Positions 31,500 to 39,319 of a stretch of 64,000 bases of DNA are shown here, piece after piece. The number at the start of each line of letters is the position of its first letter. Positions within the stretch are counted from its first letter, which is position 1. This DNA comes from CAKRJP01 sp963634745 (GTDB lineage: Bacteria > Bacillota > Clostridia > Lachnospirales > Lachnospiraceae). Below the pieces are notes generated by a model that did not search any database, was not told where the DNA came from, and was given only the letters and a program-made list of their open reading frames with translations. The translations under genes were made by a program, and so were the position numbers. The stretch is from contig CAVHCX010000003.1 of NCBI GenBank assembly GCA_963634745.1, forward strand, positions 1-64,000, in the 5' to 3' direction.

Positions 31500-34127
31500 T
31501 TACTTATTGGCAATTGCTGCCTGTGCTGCAGCCAAACGTGCAATCGGTACACGGAATGGTGAGCATGATACATAATCCAAGCCAATCTTATGGCAGAATT
31601 CTACAGAAGATGGATCTCCGCCGTGCTCGCCACAGATTCCTACATGTAAGTGGTCATTGACAGGTCTTCCAAGCTTTACTGCTGTCTCCATCAGTTTACC
31701 TACGCCGTGCTGGTCTAACTTAGCAAATGGATCGTTCTCGTAAATCTTTGCATCATAGTAAGCATCCAAGAACTTGCCGGCATCGTCACGGGAGAAACCG
31801 AAGGTCATCTGGGTCAAGTCGTTGGTTCCGAAGCAGAAGAAGTCAGCTTCCTCGGCAATCTCGTCTGCTGTAAGAGCTGCTCTAGGAATCTCGATCATGG
31901 TTCCTACCTGGTATTTTAATTCTACGCCTGCCGCCTTGATCTCCTCATCTGCGGTCTCTACTACAAACTTCTTTACATACTTAAGCTCTTTGACATCTCC
32001 GATTAACGGAATCATAATCTCAGGCTCTACCTTCCAATCCGGGTGGGCTGCCTTTACATTGATAGCTGCGCGGATTACGGCTCTTGTCTGCATCTTTGCA
32101 ATCTCAGGATAGGTAACTGCAAGACGGCATCCACGGTGTCCCATCATTGGGTTAAACTCATGAAGGGAATCAATAATAGTCTTAATTTCTTCTACGCTCT
32201 TGCCCTGAGCTTCTGCCAATTTCTTAATATCCTCTTCCTCTGTAGGAACAAACTCATGAAGCGGTGGGTCAAGGAAACGAATGGTAACCGGATTGCCTTC
32301 TAAGGCTTCATAGAGGGCTTCGAAATCATTCTGCTGGTATGGAAGAATCTTAGCAAGTGCTGCCTCTCTTTCCTCTACGGTATCAGAACAGATCATCTCA
32401 CGGAAGGCTGCGATTCTCTCCTCATCAAAGAACATATGCTCGGTACGGCAAAGTCCGATACCTTCTGCTCCTAACTCTCTTGCCTTCTTAGCATCGGCCG
32501 GTGTATCTGCATTGGTACGTACTCCAAGAGTTCTAAACTTATCTGCCCATTCCATAATACGTCCAAACTCACCTGCGATAGTAGCATCTACGGTCGGGAT
32601 CAGGCCATCGTAAATATTTCCTGTGGTTCCATCGATGGAGATAGCATCTCCCTCATGGAATTCCTTGCCTGCAAGGGTAAATTTCTTATTAGCTTCGTCC
32701 ATAGCAATGTCGCCACATCCGGATACACAGCAGGTTCCCATTCCACGGGCAACTACAGCTGCATGAGAAGTCATTCCGCCACGTACGGTTAAAATACCCT
32801 GGGCAGACTTCATACCTGTAATATCCTCCGGAGAGGTCTCAAGACGAACCAATACAACCTTCTCTCCTCTTTCAGCCCATGCTACTGCATCCTCTGCTGA
32901 GAATACGATCTTACCGCAAGCTGCTCCCGGGGAAGCTCCAAGGCCCTTGCCCATTGGGCTTGCTGCCTTTAAGGCTGCTGCGTCAAACTGAGGATGAAGC
33001 AAGGTATCTAAATTACGAGGATCGATCATGGCAACTGCTTCTTCCTCTGTTCTCATACCCTCATCTACCAGGTCGCAGGCGATCTTAAGAGCTGCCTGCG
33101 CAGTTCTCTTACCATTACGGGTCTGCAGCATGTAAAGCTTGCCATGCTCTACCGTAAATTCCATATCCTGCATGTCTCTGTAGTGGTTCTCCAGAGTCTC
33201 GCATACCTTCTTAAATTCTACAAATGCCTCCGGGAACTTCTCTTCCATCTCGGAAATGTGCATTGGGGTACGAACACCTGCTACAACGTCCTCTCCCTGG
33301 GCATTGGTAAGGAACTCACCGAAAAGTCCATTCTCTCCTGTAGCCGGATCACGGGTAAATGCAACACCTGTTCCGCAGTCATCTCCCATGTTACCAAAGG
33401 CCATGGACTGTACGTTAACGGCTGTTCCCCATGAATAAGGGATATCGTTGTCACGGCGGTATACATTGGCTCTCGGGTTGTCCCAAGAACGGAATACAGC
33501 CTTAATAGCTCCCATCAACTGCTCCTTAGGATCATCCGGGAAATCTTCTCCGATCTTAGCCTTGTACTCTGCCTTGAACTGATTTGCCAGTTCCTTAAGG
33601 TCCTCCGCTGTAAGGTCTACATCCTGTTTTACACCTCTGTCAGCCTTCATCTTGTCGATGAGTTCTTCGAAGTACTTCTTACCTACTTCCATAACTACGT
33701 CAGAGTACATCTGGATAAATCTTCTATAGCAATCCCAAGCCCAACGCGGGTTGTTAGACTTTTCTGCAATTGCAAGTACTACGGTTTCATTCAATCCTAA
33801 ATTAAGGATGGTATCCATCATACCAGGCATGGACGCTCTCGCTCCTGAACGTACAGATACCAAAAGCGGGTTCTCGCTGTCCCCAAATTTCTTTCCGGTA
33901 ATCTCTTCCATCTTAACAATGTACTCGTTAATCTGGTCCTGAATCTCCTGGTTGATCTCTCTACCGTCCTCATAATACTGTGTACAAGCTTCTGTTGTAA
34001 TTGTGAAGCCCTGAGGAACCGGTAATCCAAGACTTGTCATTTCAGCAAGGTTGGCTCCCTTACCCCCAAGAAGCTCACGCATGTTTGCGTTACCCTCGCT
34101 GAACAAATAAACCCATTTGTTTGCCAT
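31500..34127 (-). CDS. ppdK: Pyruvate, phosphate dikinase
   Basis: Interconverts pyruvate, ATP and phosphate with phosphoenolpyruvate, AMP and pyrophosphate; in anaerobes it often runs as a pyrophosphate-linked glycolytic step. The ATP-grasp domain opens with GNANMRELLGGKGANLAEM. The phosphohistidine motif is GGMTSHAAVVARGMG, and the C-terminal PEP/pyruvate barrel ends with GICGEHGGDPSSVEFC, containing the catalytic Cys region. The start is ATG at 34127, preceded by AGGAGGTC; the frame extends 11 codons further without an RBS. Length 875 aa is normal. It is a single-gene transcript ended by the hairpin at 31427. Confidence 0.96.
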   Translation of the reverse strand: MANKWVYLFSEGNANMRELLGGKGANLAEMTSLGLPVPQGFTITTEACTQYYEDGREINQEIQDQINEYIVKMEEITGKKFGDSENPLLVSVRSGARASMPGMMDTILNLGLNETVVLAIAEKSNNPRWAWDCYRRFIQMYSDVVMEVGKKYFEELIDKMKADRGVKQDVDLTAEDLKELANQFKAEYKAKIGEDFPDDPKEQLMGAIKAVFRSWDNPRANVYRRDNDIPYSWGTAVNVQSMAFGNMGDDCGTGVAFTRDPATGENGLFGEFLTNAQGEDVVAGVRTPMHISEMEEKFPEAFVEFKKVCETLENHYRDMQDMEFTVEHGKLYMLQTRNGKRTAQAALKIACDLVDEGMRTEEEAVAMIDPRNLDTLLHPQFDAAALKAASPMGKGLGASPGAACGKIVFSAEDAVAWAERGEKVVLVRLETSPEDITGMKSAQGILTVRGGMTSHAAVVARGMGTCCVSGCGDIAMDEANKKFTLAGKEFHEGDAISIDGTTGNIYDGLIPTVDATIAGEFGRIMEWADKFRTLGVRTNADTPADAKKARELGAEGIGLCRTEHMFFDEERIAAFREMICSDTVEEREAALAKILPYQQNDFEALYEALEGNPVTIRFLDPPLHEFVPTEEEDIKKLAEAQGKSVEEIKTIIDSLHEFNPMMGHRGCRLAVTYPEIAKMQTRAVIRAAINVKAAHPDWKVEPEIMIPLIGDVKELKYVKKFVVETADEEIKAAGVELKYQVGTMIEIPRAALTADEIAEEADFFCFGTNDLTQMTFGFSRDDAGKFLDAYYDAKIYENDPFAKLDQHGVGKLMETAVKLGRPVNDHLHVGICGEHGGDPSSVEFCHKIGLDYVSCSPFRVPIARLAAAQAAIANK

Positions 34128-34335
34128 ATGTAATGACCTCCTAAACCTAATTTTTAGCACACCTGTGGCAACTATTTATGTCACCTCTACTAAATAACAT
34201 AAATAGTTTACAGGTTTTCCACAAAATAGTCAAGGAGAGCCAAAGAATATACCGTCATTTTCACCAGTATTTTTACACCTCGGTGTTAAGTTTTTGCTAA
34301 TTTCACTAAAATACTGAAAACCAGGGCAAGAAAAT

Positions 34336-34366
34336 GGTCTTCCGCCTAATCCAAAGACGAAAGACC
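34336..34366 (-). terminator. Terminator after the M18 aminopeptidase gene
   Basis: On the minus strand GGTCTTTCG and CGGAAGACC form a 9-bp stem with one G-U pair, followed by ATTTTCTTG, 17 bp beyond the stop codon. Confidence 0.5.
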
Positions 34367-34382
34367 CAAAAAAATTACCTAT

Positions 34383-35777
34383 TTAAAATTTTAAAAATGC
34401 CTTATATCCGCGATAAGCTTCATAAACATCGGCCTTGCTGGTCACCTCCCAAGGGGCATGCATGCTGAGAACTGCCACACCGCTGTCGATGACCTTCATG
34501 CCATAGTTTGCCATAATATAAGCGATGGTTCCGCCCCCACCTACGTCCACTTTTCCAAGCTCGGCAAACTGGTAGCCTACCTCCTCATCGTCCATACGTC
34601 CGCGAAGAGCTGCTAAATATTCTGCATTGGCATCGTTGGATCCGCTCTTACCTCTTGCTCCTGTAAATTTGTTAAATACCAGGCCCTTTCCAAAGAAGGC
34701 AGAGCTTCTCTTCTCGAAGTTTTCTGCATACATAGGGTCATAGGCTGCGCTTACATCAGAGGAAAGCATTAGAGAATTTGCAAGGGCTCTTCTGGTTTTT
34801 AAATCAGACTCCCCGCCTTCTAAGGCAATCAGCTCTGCCACTGTATTTTCAAAGAAGCGCGACTGCATACCGGTAGCTCCCACACTTCCGATTTCTTCCT
34901 TGTCTACCAAAATACAGCAAGCGGTTCTCTTAGGATCCTCTGCATCCAGCATGGCAAAGAGGGAGGTAAATGCACATACCCTATCATCCTGACCGTAAGC
35001 TAGGATCATACTTCTGTCCAAGCCGCACTCTCTGGCCTTTCCTGCCGGCACGATCTCTAGTTCAGCAGAGACAAAATCCTCTTCCTCCACATCATAGTAT
35101 TCCTTTAAAATAGCAAGGATATTTGCCTTGACTGCCTGTTTTTCTTCTTTCTTTAATTCGTCATTCTGCTCAAGAGGGCGGCTGCCGATTAAGAGGTCTA
35201 ATTTTTCTCCCTCTACCACCTTGCTGGCCTTCTTCTCCATCTGGGCACCTGCCAGGTGGATCAAAAGATCAGAGATAACAAATACCGGATCATCCTCTTC
35301 CTCTCCGATATTCACCTCTGCTATAGTCCCGTCTTTTTTCACAATCACACCGTGAAGCGCCAGCGGAATGGTCACCCACTGATATTTTTTAATACCACCG
35401 TAGTAATGGGTATCTAAATAAGCAAGCTCCTCTGTCTCATACAAGGGATTCTGCTTCACATCAATTCTAGGAGAATCAATGTGGGCACCCAGGATATTCA
35501 TACCCTGTTCCAAAGCTTCCGTCCCTATATGAAACATAGCAATGGTCTTTCCCATACATACCGCATAAATCTTATCCCCGGCCTTAATAGACTCCCCGGC
35601 TGCAATCAGATCCTTAATATCCCTATAACCAGCCGCCTGGGCTCTCTCCACCGCAAGGTCAATACACTCCCTCTCAGTCTTCCCCGCATCCAGACAAGCC
35701 CTATAATCCGCATTAATCCTCTCCAGCTCCTCTAACTTTCCCGAATCATAACCTGTCCACACATTCTTTCTTTCCAT
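34383..35777 (-). CDS. M18 family aminopeptidase (aminopeptidase I type)
   Basis: Cytoplasmic zinc exopeptidase that removes N-terminal residues, supplying amino acids. Metal-ligand and catalytic motifs are visible: GAHIDSPR, VDKEEIGSVGATGM with the catalytic Glu pair, LSSDVSAAYDP, and the C-terminal SMHAPWE. The ATG at 35777 starts MERKNVWTGY and follows an AAAGGAGG site; upstream in-frame codons have no RBS. Length 464 aa is typical. It lies beyond the glyS terminator and the hairpin pair at 35832-36096, so it is probably a separate unit. Confidence 0.9.
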   Translation of the reverse strand: MERKNVWTGYDSGKLEELERINADYRACLDAGKTERECIDLAVERAQAAGYRDIKDLIAAGESIKAGDKIYAVCMGKTIAMFHIGTEALEQGMNILGAHIDSPRIDVKQNPLYETEELAYLDTHYYGGIKKYQWVTIPLALHGVIVKKDGTIAEVNIGEEEDDPVFVISDLLIHLAGAQMEKKASKVVEGEKLDLLIGSRPLEQNDELKKEEKQAVKANILAILKEYYDVEEEDFVSAELEIVPAGKARECGLDRSMILAYGQDDRVCAFTSLFAMLDAEDPKRTACCILVDKEEIGSVGATGMQSRFFENTVAELIALEGGESDLKTRRALANSLMLSSDVSAAYDPMYAENFEKRSSAFFGKGLVFNKFTGARGKSGSNDANAEYLAALRGRMDDEEVGYQFAELGKVDVGGGGTIAYIMANYGMKVIDSGVAVLSMHAPWEVTSKADVYEAYRGYKAFLKF

Positions 35778-35831
35778 ACAAAATGTATCCTCCTTTTTTA
35801 TAATCATCCGCCAAAACAAATAACCTACCTG

Positions 35832-35957
35832 GCTTCTACACAATAAGTAAAGCAACAAAGCCCGTCGGTCCTTGGGGGCTGTTTTTCAAACCCCTCAGCA
35901 CCGATAGGGGCGAAGCAAAATCGAAAGCGCGTCCTTGCTACTTCGACACGCTTCATA
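35832..35957 (-). repeat. Hairpin element, family 2, copy 1 (partly decayed)
   Basis: Shares GCCCGTCGGTCCTTGGGGGC, then TGTTTTTCAA, an AGCACCGATAGGGG-like block and CGAAAGCGCGTC with the adjoining copy. Its own outer arms (ACACAATAAGTAAAGCAAC and the opposite side) match only in part, suggesting decay. It lies between the aminopeptidase start and copy 2. Confidence 0.65.
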
Positions 35958-36096
35958 GATTCTGCGCAATAGTTAAAGGCACAAAGGCCCTCGAAGCCCG
36001 TCGGTCCTTGGGGGCTGTTTTTCAAGCCCCCTAGTACCGCTACGGGCGGAGCGGAGCGAAAGCGCGTCTTTGGGCCTTTAACTATTGCGCAGAATC
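35958..36096 (-). repeat. Hairpin element, family 2, copy 2
   Basis: A 139-bp palindrome. The outer arms GATTCTGCGCAATAGTTAAA and complement continue to 23 bp of perfect pairing. Inside are a GGGGGCTGTTTTTCAAGCCCCC hairpin (given in part: GGGGGCT/AGCCCCC) and GTACCGCTACGGGCGG. It lies directly downstream of the glyS terminator. Head sequence differs from family 1, but the design (locus-specific stem, conserved head) is the same. Confidence 0.75.
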
Positions 36097-36112
36097 CATA
36101 AAACATGAAAAA

Positions 36113-36140
36113 GGAGCGCTGCAATTTTGCTGCGCCCCTC
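36113..36140 (-). terminator. Terminator after glyS
   Basis: On the minus strand GGGGCGCAGCA and TTGCAGCGCTCC form a strong GC-rich stem followed by TTTTTC, overlapping the last bases before the glyS stop region. Confidence 0.75.
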
Positions 36141-36144
36141 ATTC

Positions 36145-37545
36145 CTACCACTCAAATTTCTTTGCGAAATAAGCATCTAATTCATCAATCTTGATTCTCT
36201 CCTGCTCCATGGTATCTCTGTCACGGACTGTAACTGCTCCATCTTCCTCGGAATCAAAATCATAAGTTACGCAGAATGGTGTTCCGATCTCGTCCTGACG
36301 ACGGTAACGTTTTCCAATATTTCCACGATCATCATATTCACAATTGTATTTCTTACTCAAGCTTGCAAATACTTTCTCTGCGCCTTCGTTCAGCTTCTTA
36401 GAAAGCGGAAGAACTCCGATCTTCACCGGGGCAAGAGCCGGATGGAAATGAAGGACTGTTCTCATATCCGGTTTTTCCTCGGTTCCGATATTCTCCTCAT
36501 CATAAGCGCTGCAAAGGAAGGCAAGTACCATACGGTCTGCACCAAGGGATGGCTCGATAACATATGGAATATATTTTTCCTTCTTCTCATCATCAAAGTA
36601 GGTAAGGTCCTGCTTAGAAACTTCCATATGACGAGACAAGTCATAGTTGGTTCGATCAGCGATTCCCCAAAGCTCGCCCCATCCAAATGGGAATAAGAAC
36701 TCTACATCGGTTGTTGCCTTACTGTAGAAGGATAATTCTTCCTTGTCATGGTCTCTGTAACGAACCTCATCTTCCTTAAGTCCCAGGGTGCTAAGCCAAT
36801 TCAGGCAGAAGGACTTCCAGTAGTCAAACCACTCTAAATCGGTATCCGGCTCGCAGAAGAATTCTAACTCCATCTGCTCAAATTCTCTGGTACGGAAGGT
36901 AAAGTTTCCCGGTGTGATCTCATTTCTGAAAGACTTACCGATCTGGCCGATTCCGAATGGGATCTTCTTTCTGGATGTACGCTGTACATTCTTAAAGTTT
37001 ACAAAGATTCCCTGCGCGGTCTCAGGTCTTAAGTATACCGTATTCTTGGCATCCTCTGTAACTCCCTGGAAGGTCTTGAACATCAGGTTAAACTCACGGA
37101 TCTCTGTGAAGTTGTGCTTGCCGCAGGTTGGGCATGGCACATTGTTCTCTTCAATAAATGCTTCCATCTTCTCATGATCCCAAGCGTCAACGCTTCCTTC
37201 GATCGCTATACCATGCTCTGCACAGTAGTCTTCAATGATCTTGTCTGCCCGGAATCTCTCATGGCATTCCTTACAATCCATCAGAGGGTCGCTGAATCCT
37301 CCCAAGTGTCCGCTGGCGATCCAAGTCTGAGGATTCATAAGAATCGCACAGTCTACTCCTACGTTATAAGGAGACTCCTGTATAAACTTCTGCCACCAAG
37401 CTTTCTTTACGTTATTCTTAAGCTCAACACCGAGATTTCCATAATCCCAAGTATTGGCCAAACCTCCATATATCTCTGAACCCGGATATACAAATCCTCT
37501 GGATTTTGCCAGGGCTACGATCTTGTCCATCGTCTTCTCTACCAT
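36145..37545 (-). CDS. glyS: Glycyl-tRNA synthetase (alpha2 type)
   Basis: Charges tRNA-Gly. Class II synthetase motifs are present: motif 1 region near PGSEIYGGLANTWDYGNLG, motif 2 in GKSFRNEITPGNFTFRTREFEQME, and motif 3 in EPSLGADRMVLAF. A short Cys-rich insert (CKECHERF ... CPTCGKH) may bind zinc. At 466 aa it is the single-chain form used by many Gram-positive bacteria. It lies 65 bp downstream of recO in an era-recO-glyS order and is followed by a strong terminator. Confidence 0.95.
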   Translation of the reverse strand: MVEKTMDKIVALAKSRGFVYPGSEIYGGLANTWDYGNLGVELKNNVKKAWWQKFIQESPYNVGVDCAILMNPQTWIASGHLGGFSDPLMDCKECHERFRADKIIEDYCAEHGIAIEGSVDAWDHEKMEAFIEENNVPCPTCGKHNFTEIREFNLMFKTFQGVTEDAKNTVYLRPETAQGIFVNFKNVQRTSRKKIPFGIGQIGKSFRNEITPGNFTFRTREFEQMELEFFCEPDTDLEWFDYWKSFCLNWLSTLGLKEDEVRYRDHDKEELSFYSKATTDVEFLFPFGWGELWGIADRTNYDLSRHMEVSKQDLTYFDDEKKEKYIPYVIEPSLGADRMVLAFLCSAYDEENIGTEEKPDMRTVLHFHPALAPVKIGVLPLSKKLNEGAEKVFASLSKKYNCEYDDRGNIGKRYRRQDEIGTPFCVTYDFDSEEDGAVTVRDRDTMEQERIKIDELDAYFAKKFEW

Positions 37546-37610
37546 CTTATGTCCTTCCTTTCCTCAACATTAAGAACAATTATACAAAAGGCCTTCTTGC
37601 TTTTCAAGTC

Positions 37611-38357
37611 TTAATCCGCAATTGTCTCTAGGATTTCCAGAGATTTAAAGGATTTATTTACATACGCACGAAGGTAGCCATTCATCAAATCTTCAAACTC
37701 CTCCAAGACCTCATCCTTTACTATAAAATTATATAGCTTTTCTATGGGGGAGCTAATCACATACTGCAAGGTATAGGTGGTGGAGGGAAGAAGCTTCCTT
37801 CCTTCTTTCAAGGCCTCCTGGCATTTTTTGCAAAGCAGGCCGCCCCGTTTTACGCTAAAGGTCATCCCCTCTTCCTTGGCCCCGCAGGCAACACACTCAA
37901 AGACCTGGGGGCCTTCCCCGTTAATAGTGATGGTCCGAAGCTCGTAAATTCTTCGAACCAGGCGGTTGGGAATGTGCTCATTTTCCAAGGCCCTGAGGGT
38001 CTGGTACAAAAGCTTTAGCATCTGGCTTTCATCACAGGCCTCCCTGGCATAGTAGCCTGCCAGGTCCATAAAATAAAAGCCATAGTAGGCCCCCTCCACA
38101 TCGGTGCGAAGACCAGCAAAATAATTGGAAATAGAGGCCGACATCAAGCTATATGATGTCCGCCCCTCATACAAGGCAAATGTTCCAAATGAAAATGGAC
38201 TGCTAACTCCCATCAGGGGGCTGTTTGGTCTTCTGGCCCCCCTGGCGAAGACTGATATTTTCCCCCGCTCTTTTGTAAGAATCACCAGCCGCCTGTCATA
38301 CTCACCGACCGGCCCTGCCTGAAGGACCATGCCGGTAACACTGATCTGATTTCTCAC
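37611..38357 (-). CDS. recO: DNA repair protein RecO
   Basis: Recombination mediator that helps load RecA onto single-stranded DNA. The N-terminal OB-fold is evident from GMVLQAGPVGEYDRRLVILTKERGKISVFARGARR (residues about 8-42, given here as a span). Central helices follow, then a zinc-binding cluster with CVACGAKEEG and CKKCQ. Length 248 aa is typical. It is 46 bp downstream of era, a conserved neighbour in Bacillota. Confidence 0.93.
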   Translation of the reverse strand: MRNQISVTGMVLQAGPVGEYDRRLVILTKERGKISVFARGARRPNSPLMGVSSPFSFGTFALYEGRTSYSLMSASISNYFAGLRTDVEGAYYGFYFMDLAGYYAREACDESQMLKLLYQTLRALENEHIPNRLVRRIYELRTITINGEGPQVFECVACGAKEEGMTFSVKRGGLLCKKCQEALKEGRKLLPSTTYTLQYVISSPIEKLYNFIVKDEVLEEFEDLMNGYLRAYVNKSFKSLEILETIAD

Positions 38358-38403
38358 CTTTTTTCACCTGTCATTCATCTCTCCCGAGCTCTGCTAAATT
38401 TTC

Positions 38404-39306
38404 TTAAAATTCATTCTCGTCCCGGTATCCAAAGTTTTTCATTAAGTACTCGCTGTCTCTCCAGTCTTTTTTCACCTTAACCCAAAGTTTTAGGTTGACC
38501 TGGTTGCCCAGCATTTTCTCAATCTCATATCTGGCAGTGCTGCCGATTTTCTTTAGCATGCTGCCCTGTTTGCCGATAATAATGCCCTTATGGCTGTCCC
38601 TCTCACAGATAATGGTGGCATCGATATGGGTGACCTTTCCCTTTTTCTTCATCTGGTCGATGGCCACTGCTATGCCGTGAGGGATCTCCTCATTGAGGCT
38701 GTGGAGGGCCTTCTCTCTGATAATCTCGGCCACGATCTGGCGCTCCGGCTGGTCGGTAATAGTATCCTCATCGTAAAACATAGGTCCATAGGGCAGATAT
38801 TTTATTACGGTCTTTAAAAGCTCCTCTGTATTTGCCCCGCTTCTTGCAGATACCGGTACGATCTCTGCAAAATCGTAAATGTCTTTATAGGCATTGATGG
38901 ACTCCAAAACTTTTTCTGTCGGAACGCTGTCCGTCTTGTTGATCACTAGGATCACCGGGGTTTTGACCCGGCCCAGCTGCTTGGCAATGTGCTGCTCGCC
39001 TGCGCCGATAAAGGTGGTCGGCTCCACCAGCCACAAGACCACATCCACCTCGTTTAGGGTCCGCTCTGCCACATTGACCATATATTCCCCCAGCTTATTT
39101 TTTGCCTTATGAATTCCCGGGGTATCCACAAATACGATCTGACCCTCGTCTGTGGTAAGGACAGTCTGGATGCGGTTTCTGGTCGTCTGGGGTTTGTTGG
39201 AGGTGATGGCAATCTTCTGTCCGATCAAATAATTCATTAAAGTTGATTTTCCTACATTTGGTCTTCCTACCAAAGTTACAAATCCGGATTTAAAATCCTC
39301 TCTCAT
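38404..39306 (-). CDS. era: GTPase Era
   Basis: Essential GTPase for 16S rRNA maturation and small-subunit assembly. G-motifs are GRPNVGKST (G1), VDTPGIH (G3) and NKTD (G4). A C-terminal KH domain carries GIIIGKQGSMLKKIG, which binds the 3' end of 16S rRNA. The ATG at 39306 (MREDFKSGF) has AGGAGA upstream; the frame extends 10 codons further. Length is 300 aa. It starts 13 bp after the M16 peptidase stop, within the same operon. Confidence 0.96.
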   Translation of the reverse strand: MREDFKSGFVTLVGRPNVGKSTLMNYLIGQKIAITSNKPQTTRNRIQTVLTTDEGQIVFVDTPGIHKAKNKLGEYMVNVAERTLNEVDVVLWLVEPTTFIGAGEQHIAKQLGRVKTPVILVINKTDSVPTEKVLESINAYKDIYDFAEIVPVSARSGANTEELLKTVIKYLPYGPMFYDEDTITDQPERQIVAEIIREKALHSLNEEIPHGIAVAIDQMKKKGKVTHIDATIICERDSHKGIIIGKQGSMLKKIGSTARYEIEKMLGNQVNLKLWVKVKKDWRDSEYLMKNFGYRDENEF

Positions 39307-39319
39307 GGTCTCTCCTTTT

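Noticed and set aside
35825..36151. A 108-aa minus-strand frame with two similar halves after glyS
   Set aside because: The halves correspond exactly to the two hairpin units of family 2, and the start overlaps the glyS terminator. Treated as non-coding repeat.
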